Below are positions 17,044-26,008 of a DNA stretch of 45,564 nucleotides, one piece after another (within the stretch, counting starts at the first letter, position 1; each line of letters opens with the position of its first letter). The notes beneath the pieces were generated by a model, which had not been told where the DNA came from, did no database searches, and saw nothing but the letters and a program-made list of their open reading frames with translations. This DNA comes from B46-G9 sp964581175 (GTDB lineage Bacteria; Desulfobacterota; DSM-4660; Desulfatiglandales; Desulfatiglandaceae), in the NCBI GenBank assembly GCA_964581175.1, contig CAZONI010000022.1:1-45564 (forward strand), read 5' to 3'. Made by a program: the position numbers and the translations under genes.

Positions 17044-18057
17044 ATGCGCGCCATTTCAAGAGGGTATATGCAGACGGGGCAGCTCACGTGCCACGACGTG
17101 AGCGGACGGGAGATCCCGTGTCCGGGAACCGGCCACGACGGGGAATTCAGAAGGGGGGCGTCATGGCCTGTTCCACGATTTGAAACGCGGGGCGATACTG
17201 TTCTGGACCGCCTGACGGGACTTGAATGGGCCCGGAACGCCAATCTCGCCGAATTCCCGCTTTTCTGGCAGGAGGCCCTCGACTACGTCCGTTCCATGAA
17301 TCGCAGCGAAGCCTTCGGCTGCCGGGACTGGCGTCTTCCCAACCGGCGCGAGCTTCGAAGTCTCATGAGTTATCAAACGAAGAAACCTCCTCTCCCGGCA
17401 GGTCACCCCTTTCGCAACGTCTTCCCCAGTTGGTACTGGACCTCCACCACCGCGGCCGTCAATCCGTCGTTTGCCTGGTACATTCACCTGGAAGGGGCCC
17501 GCATGTTCTATGGTCACAAGGAAGAATCCCACCTCTGCTGGCCTGTCCGCGGGCAGTGTCGCGGAATCCTCCCGGTCACCGGCCAGACCCGATGTTACGA
17601 TGGGGCGGGAGGGACAGTCTCATGCGAGAATTCAGGTCAGGATCCGGAATACCGCTATGGTTTGCCATGGCCGGAACCCCGATTCGAAGTGCATGAGGGA
17701 TATGCATTGGACCGGCTCACCGGGCTTCGCTGGCGGAGGGAGGCAGATCTGACGGGCGGAGAGGTGAACTGGGAGGAGGCCTTCGGCGCTTTGGAGACTC
17801 TGGAAGAGCGTACGAAAGACGGAGTGTTCTGGCGGTTGCCCAACGTGAATGAGCTGGAATCCCTGGTTGATTGCAGCAGGTATAATCCCGCACTGCCGGC
17901 CGGCCACCCCTTCGAGCCGATTCGTGAGGCCTACTGGTCCTCCACTACGAGCATATTCGAACCGGACTGGGCCTGGGTTCTGTACGCAAACAAAGGGGCT
18001 CTGGGCGTGGGACATAAAGCGGGGCCCTATTTTCACGTCTGGGCCGTGTCGGACTAG
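17044..18057 (+). CDS. Tandem DUF1566 (Lcl-like) domain protein
   Basis: A 337-residue protein with two copies of the DUF1566 domain (about residues 45-165 and 205-335). Each has DRLTGL-x-W near its start, a WRLPN-x-x-EL motif, AGHPF, and a W-S/T-ST-T segment (YWTSTTAA and YWSSTTSI) before a final aromatic/Val motif. The N-terminus carries no signal peptide, so it may be cytoplasmic. GGAGG lies just before the ATG at 17044. The domain has a C-type-lectin-like fold and occurs in adhesins and in proteins of unknown function; no function can be given here. Its TAG shares bases with the TAG of the convergent gene. Confidence 0.8.
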   Translation: MRAISRGYMQTGQLTCHDVSGREIPCPGTGHDGEFRRGASWPVPRFETRGDTVLDRLTGLEWARNANLAEFPLFWQEALDYVRSMNRSEAFGCRDWRLPNRRELRSLMSYQTKKPPLPAGHPFRNVFPSWYWTSTTAAVNPSFAWYIHLEGARMFYGHKEESHLCWPVRGQCRGILPVTGQTRCYDGAGGTVSCENSGQDPEYRYGLPWPEPRFEVHEGYALDRLTGLRWRREADLTGGEVNWEEAFGALETLEERTKDGVFWRLPNVNELESLVDCSRYNPALPAGHPFEPIREAYWSSTTSIFEPDWAWVLYANKGALGVGHKAGPYFHVWAVSD

Positions 18058-18593
18058 TCCGGAAGCTTGAAGCTCGCCAGAACTCTTTTGAACGTTCCCA
18101 GGTCCTTATCAAAATAATACCGTTCGGCCGCCGTATAACGGATACTGTAGAACATCCGGTCCTTGATGAATCCGCAGTAGCGGGTTTTCACAGCCAGCCC
18201 GTCTCCGTTCCTGTAGGTGAAGAGGAGCGTAAATCCGTCCTGGTGTGCGATTCGGGCGGGTGCGTTTTCGAGCACGTGCAGGGTGCGCACCGCCCGGTCC
18301 AGGCTCAGATCATCCAGAATCACCTCGGCGGCCTCCTGCGGCAGCATGGTACTGTTCATTCTTCTCCTCGTGTGGACAAACGGGGCTTCCAGGTTCCGGC
18401 TCTCTACGAAGATGTACTGGAGGAACGGCCCGTCCCTGCTTATGAGCAAGTAACTGTCGCTGTCGAACTTCATCCACCCGTCCGGGACATCCACGGAATA
18501 GTGATGTGCGGGGCCGGCATAGAGACCGGTTACCTTGGTCCAGGGTGCGCAGGCCGTGAGCGGAATCAGCAGGATGAAAAGCAGCCTTTTCAT
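18054..18593 (-). CDS. Small lipoprotein, unknown function
   Basis: A 179-residue protein with a lipoprotein signal (LLFILLIPLTAC, lipobox LTAC) and a soluble alpha/beta domain (YSVDVPDGWMKFD, LLFTYRNGDGLAVKTRY) of no family I recognise. The ATG at 18593 has AAAGGAG upstream and overlaps the stop of the metalloprotease gene in an ATGA arrangement; a longer in-frame extension would lie inside that gene. It ends in a CTAG palindrome that also ends the plus-strand DUF1566 gene. It is the last gene of a three-gene envelope operon. Confidence 0.8.
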   Translation of the reverse strand: MKRLLFILLIPLTACAPWTKVTGLYAGPAHHYSVDVPDGWMKFDSDSYLLISRDGPFLQYIFVESRNLEAPFVHTRRRMNSTMLPQEAAEVILDDLSLDRAVRTLHVLENAPARIAHQDGFTLLFTYRNGDGLAVKTRYCGFIKDRMFYSIRYTAAERYYFDKDLGTFKRVLASFKLPD

Positions 18594-19780
18594 AAACCGG
18601 CTCCTTTCTCTGCTTCTCTTTTCCGGCATTCTCTCAAGTAGCCCTCGATATAAGCTCTGTCCGGCCTGTGCGGCGAGAGGAGAAGGCAGCATTGAAAAGA
18701 TTTTCCCGCAAGCAGCATCTCGCCGGCCTTGTACTGGACGAGCCCGAGGGTCCGGTAGGGTTCCGGGTAGGAAGGGTCCTCCGAAATGGCTTTTTCGTAG
18801 AAGATCCTGGCCCGGCGCACATCGCCGTCCTCTCCTCTCTTCCTCAAAATTTCCCCAAGGAGGTAGAGGGCCCGGGCGTCACGGGGAGAGATTCGGAGAT
18901 ATTTTTCGGCCTCTGTCAGGGCTGCGGTAAAGCGTCCGAGCTTCAGATCAAGCCGGGCGTTTTCAAGAAGGGCCCGTTTGGTTTCGAGAAGAAAAATGTC
19001 CCGGTTCCTGATTCCGGGCATTTCTGCATCTCTATGAGCGTGAAGAAGCCGCTCGAACTCCCGCATGCGGTCCCGGAGAGAGGGGCGGGTTTCCGAAATA
19101 AAGGGCTCGTGAATGCCCTCTTTCATGCTCTCTTTTTCCAGGTGCCGAAACAGATCGACCGCCTCCCGAGGGTCATACCCCGCCTTGATGATCAGATCAA
19201 GGCCGACCCTGTCTGCCTCCTGCTCCAGCGAGCTGGAATATGCCGCAACGGAGACCGCCGGTCCATTCGGCGCGAGAAGCCTGCCGACGGTCCCTCTCTC
19301 CGGGGATTTCGCGAACCTTTCCTGGATGGCCGCGGGGGCGGTCCCTTTGCCCTCGAAAGCCTGAAGAGTTTTCAGAGCGTGCCGCATCAGGGCATGTGCC
19401 ATTTCGTGGGCCAGAATCGTTGCAAGCTGGGCTTCATTCTCTATGCGGGCAAGTATGCCGGTATTAATGTAGATGGCCCCGTCGGGAAAGACGAAGGCAT
19501 TCAGGTGCGGATCCTTGATGACTCGCACTCTGAACGAGAGATCGCCGCGGAGTTCTGCGGGTTGGAGGTTGCGGACAATGCGCTCCAAATAATGTTCCAG
19601 ATCCGGATCATCATAAATGAGGCCGCTTCTGTCGAGCGCTTTTTCCTCCTCAGCTGCCTGCAACAGCAGCCATTTTAAGTCTCGTGGAGATCCGGACTCC
19701 TGCGCCGCGTGCAGCAGGCCGGCGCCGGTGCCGGCGGAAAGCGCGCAACAGAAAATGAGGATCATGAGCGCGTTTTTCAT
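18590..19780 (-). CDS. M48-family metalloprotease with TPR repeats (BepA/YfgC-like)
   Basis: A 396-residue exported protein. It has a signal peptide (ALMILIFCCALSAGTGAG), a zinc site HEMAH in TILAHEMAHALMRH with the third ligand in SSLEQEADRVGLD, and a C-terminal half of TPR helices (LGRFTAALTEAEKYLRISPRDARALYLLGEIL). This is the architecture of BepA, a periplasmic protease-chaperone for outer-membrane assembly. It overlaps the genes on both sides by four bases. Its lipoprotein partners suggest envelope quality control; the exact substrate cannot be read from the sequence. Confidence 0.88.
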   Translation of the reverse strand: MKNALMILIFCCALSAGTGAGLLHAAQESGSPRDLKWLLLQAAEEEKALDRSGLIYDDPDLEHYLERIVRNLQPAELRGDLSFRVRVIKDPHLNAFVFPDGAIYINTGILARIENEAQLATILAHEMAHALMRHALKTLQAFEGKGTAPAAIQERFAKSPERGTVGRLLAPNGPAVSVAAYSSSLEQEADRVGLDLIIKAGYDPREAVDLFRHLEKESMKEGIHEPFISETRPSLRDRMREFERLLHAHRDAEMPGIRNRDIFLLETKRALLENARLDLKLGRFTAALTEAEKYLRISPRDARALYLLGEILRKRGEDGDVRRARIFYEKAISEDPSYPEPYRTLGLVQYKAGEMLLAGKSFQCCLLLSPHRPDRAYIEGYLRECRKREAEKGAGL

Positions 19781-20445
19781 CCTCCTGCCTCCGGAAAATC
19801 CGAGAGCAGGCCGTCCACGAGATTTGCGGCACTCTCAGGGTCCCTGAGATCATGATCTCCCCGGGAACCTTTCACGCAGTACCAGAGAATGGTTCCCGAT
19901 GAATCCGCAAGGGCAAGGCTTATGTAAGTCTTTCTGGGTCCCCCGGATACCTGGTCATAACCCCGTGCAAAAACCACGGCGTCGCAATGGAGCTTCTCCA
20001 GGATGCCCTTGAGAGACCCCAAGGAATAGTCAAAATGGGCAATCTTGTCGGGGAAGATCTGGGGCCCGTAAGCGTGCAACTGGATTGATTTGTTTACAGC
20101 CCTGAAAAGGGGAAGAATCTCCGTTATCTCCCGGTGAATTTCTCCTTGGGCCATCAGCAGCTTCACGCGGTAATGCCTGTTTCTGAATCCTTGTATGATT
20201 GCGCAGTCCAGATTCCGGCGGCCGGTTTCGCTCCAGTCTCTGTTGAGCCGCATTACTTCCTCCTGCGACACCTGGTAGACCCTGACCTCTGCCGGCACAA
20301 CCAGAATAGCCTGGATGCCTTTGGCCCGCGTCATCCATTCCGGGTTGGCCCTCCAGGGCGGAAGAGCACAGCCTCCCATGGTTGACAAGAGGCACAATAT
20401 CAAGGCGAAGGCGAGCGTATTTCGGTTGCAATGGGGAGTACTCAT
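19777..20445 (-). CDS. Putative lipoprotein, unknown function
   Basis: A 222-residue protein with a lipobox (LCLLSTMGGC). The mature part starts with a predicted strand-rich segment (AILVVPAEVRVYQVS) and ends with CDAVVFARGYDQVSGG and SLALADSSGTILWY, loosely resembling CsgG/GNA1162-like lipoproteins, but I cannot assign it. The ATG at 20445 has AAGGG seven bases upstream; a GTG directly before it is in frame. It is the first gene of the lipoprotein-metalloprotease operon. Confidence 0.75.
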   Translation of the reverse strand: MSTPHCNRNTLAFALILCLLSTMGGCALPPWRANPEWMTRAKGIQAILVVPAEVRVYQVSQEEVMRLNRDWSETGRRNLDCAIIQGFRNRHYRVKLLMAQGEIHREITEILPLFRAVNKSIQLHAYGPQIFPDKIAHFDYSLGSLKGILEKLHCDAVVFARGYDQVSGGPRKTYISLALADSSGTILWYCVKGSRGDHDLRDPESAANLVDGLLSDFPEAGG

Positions 20446-20786
20446 CACTGAACCCTTCTATTCGATCTTATTGATAGAATCGGAAGGGGGGCTTTCGGAC
20501 TTAAACGAATTCATGCTTCGGGATTTCCCCCGGTTGAGCAGCCATGTACGGAAACGAAACCCGGTCCGGGAAAATCTGATTTTCAAAAGGTCGGGAGCCG
20601 CGATTAAGTGGTCTCGGGAAACGAAATGTGATGCCGAATTATTGACTTTTCGAAAAAAGGTTTTAGAATAAAACTTAAGTTACAACGCAAAACGGAAATG
20701 ACGAGACCGAATGAAAGTCAGGCTCGGGGAATGGAAGTTACTGAACGGAAGCTGGATGTAAAATTTCAGAAAGGGGGGACACTAAA
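20446..20786. other. Divergent promoter region
   Basis: These 341 bases lie between the minus-strand lipoprotein operon and the plus-strand small lipoprotein. A good plus-strand promoter is at 20642-20669 (listed separately). On the minus strand the region next to 20445 shows no clear consensus. No gene-like frame with family features was found. Confidence 0.35.
20642..20669 (+). promoter_or_regulatory. Sigma-70-type promoter for the small lipoprotein
   Basis: TTGACT at 20642-20647, a 16-base spacer and TAGAAT at 20664-20669. Each hexamer matches five of six consensus bases. Transcription would start near 20676, about 110 bases before the ATG at 20787. Confidence 0.55.
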
Positions 20787-21008
20787 ATGAAAAGGTGGAT
20801 TCTATTGATTCTGATGGGATTGTTTCTCTCTGGATGCGGGGCAAGCGCGAGGGAATCAGGTTTCTGGCAGCATGATACCATGTACAAGAACTTCGATCAT
20901 ATGAAATTCAGCTGGTTTGGGTACAAACACCCCAATGCCAAGACAGAAAAAGAATCCCAGGAGCAGGGCTGGTGGGGCGTTGATGTTCCCTATATCCCGG
21001 CGAAGTGA
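20787..21008 (+). CDS. Small lipoprotein, unknown function
   Basis: A 73-residue protein with a clear lipobox (LLILMGLFLSGCG) and a short mature part rich in aromatic residues (FWQHDTMYKNFDHMKF, GWWGVDVPYIP). AGGGGGG lies nine bases before the ATG. It precedes the exported retropepsin-like gene and may be co-transcribed with it. I do not recognise the family. Confidence 0.75.
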   Translation: MKRWILLILMGLFLSGCGASARESGFWQHDTMYKNFDHMKFSWFGYKHPNAKTEKESQEQGWWGVDVPYIPAK

Positions 21009-21113
21009 TTGCTTGTTCCGTGTTTCCGTTCTGCCTCCCTCGGACTTCTCCCTGTCCGAAGGGAGAAGGAAAGGAATTCCTGGACATCTTGAGATGCAGC
21101 GAAAAAGGGCCGC

Positions 21114-21638
21114 ATGAGAAGAGTCCATAAGGCACATCCTGTATGGCTTATTGCTATTTGCCTTCTCGTTTTCCTCTCGAATCCCACGATTGCTTTTCCA
21201 TTGGAAAAGAAAATCGTGGGGCTGATCGAAAAAGTCAAAATTTGTCCGGGCGCCCTTGAAATCATGGCCAAAGTGGATACAGGCGCAACTCACTCCTCAC
21301 TGGATGTTTCTCATATCGTCGAATTTGAACGGAACAACGTAAGGTGGGTTCGTTTCGATGTGGCCAATCACAAGGGGCAGAAAAGGACGATTGAGAGAGA
21401 AATTTTCAGAAAGACCCGGATTAAACGTCACAAAGAAAAGCCGGCCAGCGTCTATGTGGTCAAGCTCGGCATTTGTCTGGGGGACCACTACCGGGAAGTT
21501 GAAGTCAACCTGGCTGATCGGACCGGATTTAATTACCGGATGCTGATCGGCCGGAGCTTTATCAAAGACGTGTTCATCGTCGATCCATCACTCAGGTTTA
21601 CCACCCGGTCCAGCTGCAACGAACCCTGCCGGGAGTGA
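21114..21638 (+). CDS. Exported retropepsin-like (PF05618) protein
   Basis: A 174-residue member of the RimB-like/'ATP-dependent zinc protease' family, which is now viewed as retropepsin-like. KVDTGATHSSLD holds the D-T-G-A motif, and YRMLIGRSFIKDVFIVDPS is the typical C-terminal signature. An N-terminal signal sequence (VWLIAICLLVFLSNPTIAF) indicates export to the periplasm. The minus-strand paralogue at 23607-24098 has no signal. It lies tail-to-tail with the AstE/AspA-like gene, so it flanks the RimK locus. Protease activity and substrate are inferred from the family only. Confidence 0.85.
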   Translation: MRRVHKAHPVWLIAICLLVFLSNPTIAFPLEKKIVGLIEKVKICPGALEIMAKVDTGATHSSLDVSHIVEFERNNVRWVRFDVANHKGQKRTIEREIFRKTRIKRHKEKPASVYVVKLGICLGDHYREVEVNLADRTGFNYRMLIGRSFIKDVFIVDPSLRFTTRSSCNEPCRE

Positions 21639-21667
21639 TGCGGAAAACGGCTCCGACAAAGCCGCTT

Positions 21668-22693
21668 CTAGGTGGCGCTCTGCGGCGGCCCGTTGAACAC
21701 CGCCTGGAATTCCTGGAGCACAGATTGATCTATTTCCTTCTCATCGAAGCGGGCGATATGAAAAATGGCGTCCCCTTCGTGAACCAGCGGCAGATTTGAA
21801 TTACCGATGACAATTCCGGAAACAGGCGCATGAACCCTTTCTTCATTTCCGCCAAAAGGGTCGGCAATGATTCCCAGTAGCTCATTTTTGCTCATGATGC
21901 TTCCAAGTGCGGCCGCACTGCGCAGGATGCCGCTTTTGGCGGCTCGGACCCAGATCGTCGAGCGCGCAACCAGCGGCCTTTTCCTCGCCCGGGCGGCGCC
22001 CGCTGCGGGCAGCATGCCGATTTGACGCATGACGGATAAAATTCCCTTGATTCCGGCTCGGATGGCGACCTCGTCGAACCGGAGCGCTTCACCGGCTTCA
22101 TACAGCAGCATGGGAACCCCTTTTTCCATGACGGCCTGCCGTAGAGAACCATCGCGAACGTTGGCGTCGATAATTACCGGCGCGCCGAAAGCCTCGGCCA
22201 ATTCCCGGGTATGCGGCTCGTCCAGCCGAGCCCGGATTTGCGGCAGGTTGCCGCGATGATTGGAGCCGGTGTGCAGGTCGATGCCGTGGGTGCTCCTTTC
22301 GACCACCTCCTGCATAAAAATATTGGCAAGGCGGGAGGCCAGCGATCCGGTTTCGCTTCCAGGAAAGAAGTGATTCAAATCTCTCCGGTCCGGCAAGTAA
22401 CGGCTATGGTCGATAAAGCCGAAGACGTTGACGACAGGCACCGCGATCAGGACGCCCCGCATGCGGAGAAGCCGCTTGGAATTGATCAGGCGGCGGATGA
22501 TTTCAACGCCCAGGATCTCATCGCCGTGAATTGCGGCGCAGACAAAAAGTACCGGTCCTTCCTTTTTGCCTCGAATCACATGGACCGGCATCGTCATCTC
22601 GGTATGGGTATGCAGCCGGGCCACGGGGATATTGACGGTGGCCTGTTGGCCGGATTTTATCGAGCGGCCGTTGATCTGAAAGACCTGTGGCAT
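21668..22693 (-). CDS. Succinylglutamate desuccinylase/aspartoacylase-family (AstE/AspA-like) zinc hydrolase
   Basis: A 341-residue M14-related zinc hydrolase. AAIHGDEILG gives the H-x-x-E zinc pair and GIDLHTGS the second His region; MLLYEAGEALRFDE is near the catalytic glutamate. The C-terminal part (VHAPVSGIVIG) is a lipoyl-like beta-barrel, typical of this subgroup. It sits 11 bases after the rimK stop. Family members cleave amide bonds of acylated amino acids, so it could remove or trim a residue added by the RimK-type ligase. The substrate is unknown. Confidence 0.88.
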   Translation of the reverse strand: MPQVFQINGRSIKSGQQATVNIPVARLHTHTEMTMPVHVIRGKKEGPVLFVCAAIHGDEILGVEIIRRLINSKRLLRMRGVLIAVPVVNVFGFIDHSRYLPDRRDLNHFFPGSETGSLASRLANIFMQEVVERSTHGIDLHTGSNHRGNLPQIRARLDEPHTRELAEAFGAPVIIDANVRDGSLRQAVMEKGVPMLLYEAGEALRFDEVAIRAGIKGILSVMRQIGMLPAAGAARARKRPLVARSTIWVRAAKSGILRSAAALGSIMSKNELLGIIADPFGGNEERVHAPVSGIVIGNSNLPLVHEGDAIFHIARFDEKEIDQSVLQEFQAVFNGPPQSAT

Positions 22694-22704
22694 GAACCTC
22701 CTGA

Positions 22705-23610
22705 TCAGCCGGTGCCCCGGGTATGTGTCTTGCCGGGGGCGGCATTTTTTTCAATGTATTTGATGATGATCCCGGCAATATCCTTGTTGCTCGTCTTTTC
22801 AATGCCTTCCAGCCCGGGTGATGAATTGACTTCCATGATGACCGGCCCGTGATTCGAACGCAGCAAATCCACGCCCGCTACGTTAAGACCCATGATCCTG
22901 GCGGCACGCACCGCGGTGGAACGCTCTTCGGGAGTTATGTGGATCGTAACGGCCTGTCCGCCCCGGTGAAGGTTGGAGCGAAATTCGCCCTTTTTCCCCC
23001 GCCGCATCATGGTGGCGACGACTTTTCCCCCGACAACAAAACATCGGATGTCCACGGCGCCGGATTCTTTGATAAATTCCTGCACCAGGATATTGGCTTT
23101 CAATCCCCGAAAGGCTTCGATGACACTTTCAGCGGCTTTGTCGGTTTCCGCCAGTACGACCCCGATGCCCTGGGTGCCTTCGACCAGTTTAATGATCAAG
23201 GGGGCCCCTCCGGCGAGATTGATCAGGTCCGTGGTATATTTCGTCGAATGGGCATAGCCGGTCACCGGCAGGCCGATACCCTTTCTGGCAAGCAGCTGCA
23301 GGCTGCGCAGCTTATCCCTGGAGCGGCTGATAGCCACGGATTCGTTCACGGAGTAGACATTCATCATTTCAAACTGGCGGACCACCGCCGTTCCATAGAA
23401 GGTAATCGATGCACCGATCCGAGGAATGATGGCATCGAAGCCTTCGAGTTTCTCACCCATGTAGTGAATGGAAGGTTTGTGGGAAGTGATATTCATATAG
23501 CAGAGCAGCGGATTGATGACCGCCACTTCATGACCTCGCTCCTTTGCGGCTTCGACCAGGCGGCTGGTGGAGTACAGTTCTGGTTTTCTGGAAAGGATGC
23601 CGATTTTCAT
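22705..23610 (-). CDS. rimK: RimK-type alpha-L-glutamate ligase (ATP-grasp)
   Basis: A 301-residue protein, the length of E. coli RimK. Landmarks include IIKLVEGTQGIGVVLAE (ATP-grasp phosphate loop), QEFIKESGAVDIRCFVV, MMRRGKKGEFRSNLHRGG and GPVIMEVNSSPGLEGIE (Mg-binding Glu/Asn). RimK adds glutamates to the C-terminus of ribosomal protein S6 and can make poly-glutamate; relatives make F420 tails and other peptides. It overlaps the upstream retropepsin-like gene (ATGA) and is followed by a deacylase, which suggests a ligase/hydrolase modification unit. The true acceptor here is unknown. Confidence 0.93.
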   Translation of the reverse strand: MKIGILSRKPELYSTSRLVEAAKERGHEVAVINPLLCYMNITSHKPSIHYMGEKLEGFDAIIPRIGASITFYGTAVVRQFEMMNVYSVNESVAISRSRDKLRSLQLLARKGIGLPVTGYAHSTKYTTDLINLAGGAPLIIKLVEGTQGIGVVLAETDKAAESVIEAFRGLKANILVQEFIKESGAVDIRCFVVGGKVVATMMRRGKKGEFRSNLHRGGQAVTIHITPEERSTAVRAARIMGLNVAGVDLLRSNHGPVIMEVNSSPGLEGIEKTSNKDIAGIIIKYIEKNAAPGKTHTRGTG

Positions 23611-24098
23611 GGTATCTCCTTTCTGTTCCCCTCCGACCGGCAGGTTTTTGCCAGGGAACGACCGGTGAGATAGGATTTTTCCGGATCGACCAGATAGCGC
23701 CCTCGCAGCGCGGTTCGCCCGAGGAGCATGCGAAATTTCAAAGTATCCCGGTCAGTTAATGTTATTTCAATAGGCCATGATTTTCCGCCCAGCGCAACAG
23801 GTGTGCGAATCACATAGCGCAGCTCCCGATGGCCGCCGGAATCGCTGACCATCCGGCGTTCCAGCAGATCGGCCGTGCAGTGGAGGATCAGCTTTTTCCT
23901 GCGCTGCAGCGGCCGGATGTTAAAGCGGATCATTTTGCGGCCGCGGGCCTCGTATTCTCTTATATCAAAGGCATGGAGCGTCGATGTCCTGGCCCCGGTG
24001 TCTATCTTGGCCTTGATGGCGGGAATCTCAAGATCCGGCAGAGTCATCCACTCACGCCAGCCGATCGTGATCTTGTCGTTATCCGGATCAGGGGGCAT
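23607..24098 (-). CDS. RimB-like retropepsin-like protein (PF05618)
   Basis: A 163-residue cytoplasmic member of the PF05618 family. AKIDTGARTSTLHA carries the D-T-G-A motif and FRMLLGRTALRGRYLVDP the conserved C-terminal segment. The ATG at 24098 has AGGAGG seven bases upstream; the frame continues seven codons further without a better start. It overlaps rimK by four bases. RimB-type proteins are reported to process RimK-modified targets; that role is inferred here from position. Confidence 0.87.
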   Translation of the reverse strand: MPPDPDNDKITIGWREWMTLPDLEIPAIKAKIDTGARTSTLHAFDIREYEARGRKMIRFNIRPLQRRKKLILHCTADLLERRMVSDSGGHRELRYVIRTPVALGGKSWPIEITLTDRDTLKFRMLLGRTALRGRYLVDPEKSYLTGRSLAKTCRSEGNRKEIP

Positions 24099-24241
24099 GG
24101 CCGATCCTCCTGCGCGCATTGACGTTTTGTGTTGTCCTCTTCATTGTTTCGGAAGATTATCATAAGATATCCCGAATGACAATTGAAGACTCCCCCTGAT
24201 CACCATCAACGCATCATCCGCGTCTGCGAGCGGCGTACGCC

Positions 24242-24270
24242 TTGACTGCAAACAATTTTGGCCTTAAAAT
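24242..24270 (+). promoter_or_regulatory. Sigma-70-type promoter for the 7TM-transglutaminase operon
   Basis: TTGACT at 24242-24247, 17 bases, TAAAAT at 24265-24270; five of six bases match in each hexamer. The start of transcription would be near 24277, about 90 bases before the plus-strand gene. The divergent minus-strand promoter for rimB-rimK should lie in the same 267-base gap but is not clear. Confidence 0.55.
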
Positions 24271-24365
24271 GACCGCTATTTTAGACAGTAACCGACACGG
24301 TTGCGAATTTAAAAAACAGATTCCAGCAGTCATCTGACCAGGGGACTGGAGGGTTGCGAACCCAT

Positions 24366-25985
24366 ATGCCTCTTATCAAACATCGTCCGGGAGCTATTTG
24401 GGCCGTTGCCATCCTCATCCTGGTAAGCCTGGCCTGCGTGGCGCTCCGAACAGTGTGGTCCAGGCAGAGCGGAGTAGCGTCCGGTGACAGCGTCTGGAAG
24501 CTGACACTCGAGTACGATTTCCAGGCGAAGCACAGCGGACCCGGCCTTTATCTGGCCTTGCCTATCAATACCCCGCATGTCAGGGTTGTCGGGCAGAACT
24601 ACTTCTACCCGGGCCTGAATCAGGCCCGGTTCGGGCAAAAGGCCGCAGAAGCGCGAGAAGCCGTTTTTTTTGTCCCTCGCAGTGGCTGGTTTAATTTCCG
24701 TGCCGATTTTCAGTTGTATTTTACCCCCTTCAAACGCCGGCAGCAGTCGCCAAAAATGGCCGGCTTGGCCCCTGATCTGCGGGACCTCTATTTGCGCGAT
24801 GAACCCGGTATTCAGACCGGCAACGACCGCATCGTGAATATGGTTCAACAGTTGTCTGCGCAGCACACTGAGAAGGATGCGCTGCTCGAAGCCATCGTTG
24901 ATTATTGCGAGAGAAAAATCGCCGTCGTTTCGAAGGGGGCGCCGGATGACGCCGCCGGGGTACTGGCAAAGAGGAAGGCGACGACCATCGGTCGTGCCCG
25001 GCTGATGATCGCGCTGTGCCGCGCCGGAAAGATACCGGCGCGGCTGATCACCGGCTTTGTTCTGAGCGAAGACCCGGAGGCGCGACCTCATTACTGGGTA
25101 GAAGCATTCGTCAATCAGAAATGGCTCCCTTTCGACCCCGAAAACGGTCACCGTCGTGAACTCCCTGCTCATTTCGTGCCCATAAGGAAGGGAGGAAATG
25201 AAATTCTCAGGGCCAAGGGAATTTCCGATCTGGTCAAGCACTATTCCATCACCCATATCGTGACGCCGAAAGGGTTGCTGGGCGGCACTCAGGAAAGCCT
25301 CCTTGAAATCATCGATCTGACCCGGCTGCCGCTTTCCACCCAGAACTCACTGATCATCCTGCTCCTGCTCCCGGCAGGCGCGCTGTTGACCACCTTCTTC
25401 CGCAACGTAATCGGCGTGACGACATTCGGAACCTTTACCCCCACCCTGCTGGCACTGGCGACCCTCTATGCCGACTGGCGGACCGCTGTTGTTCTGTTTC
25501 TCGTTGTGGTCGTTATCGGCATCGGCGGAAGATCGATGATGCCGGGCCTGAAATTGATGCGGGTTCCGAGGCTCAGTGTCGTCTTTACCCTGGTGGCATT
25601 CATCATGACGTTCACATTGTCCGCGATGGAGCATTTCAATTTCACCCCTGCAGGGCATGTGGTGCTGTTGCCCCTGGTGGTGCTGACGACCATAATCGAC
25701 CGGGTGTATACCCTGGCGGACGAGGACGGCATGCACATTGCGTTGCTGCGGCTTTTCTGGACGATTGTCGTGGCCGTATGCTGCATCATGGTCTTCAGGT
25801 GGCAATCCTTCGGCCAGCTGTTGCTGGTATATCCGGAGCTGCATTTTTCCACCCTGGCCCTCATGCTGCTGTTCGGCTTGTACAGTGCGCCCAAGCTGAC
25901 GGAGATTACCTCTCTTCGTCTCTTGGCCGAACCCCGGAAAAAGGCGGTGAAACCCAAACCGGGCGACGCCGGTGATTCCGATTGA
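24366..25985 (+). CDS. Inactive transglutaminase fused to seven transmembrane helices
   Basis: A 539-residue membrane protein of the Transglut_i_TM/7TM_transglut type. It has an N-terminal membrane helix (AIWAVAILILVSLACVAL), then a periplasmic transglutaminase-like domain where HYWVEAF and PFDPENGH keep the His and Asp regions but the usual catalytic Cys position reads GRARLMIAL, so it appears catalytically dead. About seven helices follow (LIILLLLPAGALLTTFF to LALMLLFGLYSAP). GGAGGG lies 13 bases before the ATG at 24366; a TTG at 24354 is too close to it. In other bacteria this family travels with RimK-like ligases and PF05618 proteins, as here. Confidence 0.88.
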   Translation: MPLIKHRPGAIWAVAILILVSLACVALRTVWSRQSGVASGDSVWKLTLEYDFQAKHSGPGLYLALPINTPHVRVVGQNYFYPGLNQARFGQKAAEAREAVFFVPRSGWFNFRADFQLYFTPFKRRQQSPKMAGLAPDLRDLYLRDEPGIQTGNDRIVNMVQQLSAQHTEKDALLEAIVDYCERKIAVVSKGAPDDAAGVLAKRKATTIGRARLMIALCRAGKIPARLITGFVLSEDPEARPHYWVEAFVNQKWLPFDPENGHRRELPAHFVPIRKGGNEILRAKGISDLVKHYSITHIVTPKGLLGGTQESLLEIIDLTRLPLSTQNSLIILLLLPAGALLTTFFRNVIGVTTFGTFTPTLLALATLYADWRTAVVLFLVVVVIGIGGRSMMPGLKLMRVPRLSVVFTLVAFIMTFTLSAMEHFNFTPAGHVVLLPLVVLTTIIDRVYTLADEDGMHIALLRLFWTIVVAVCCIMVFRWQSFGQLLLVYPELHFSTLALMLLFGLYSAPKLTEITSLRLLAEPRKKAVKPKPGDAGDSD

Positions 25986-26008
25986 CTATTTAGGAGGAAC
26001 GCTGAACA

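Noticed and set aside
17044..18057. DUF1566 protein as the target of a diversity-generating retroelement
   Set aside because: The lectin-like fold is used by such targets, but no reverse transcriptase, template repeat or adenine-biased variable region is visible in the window.
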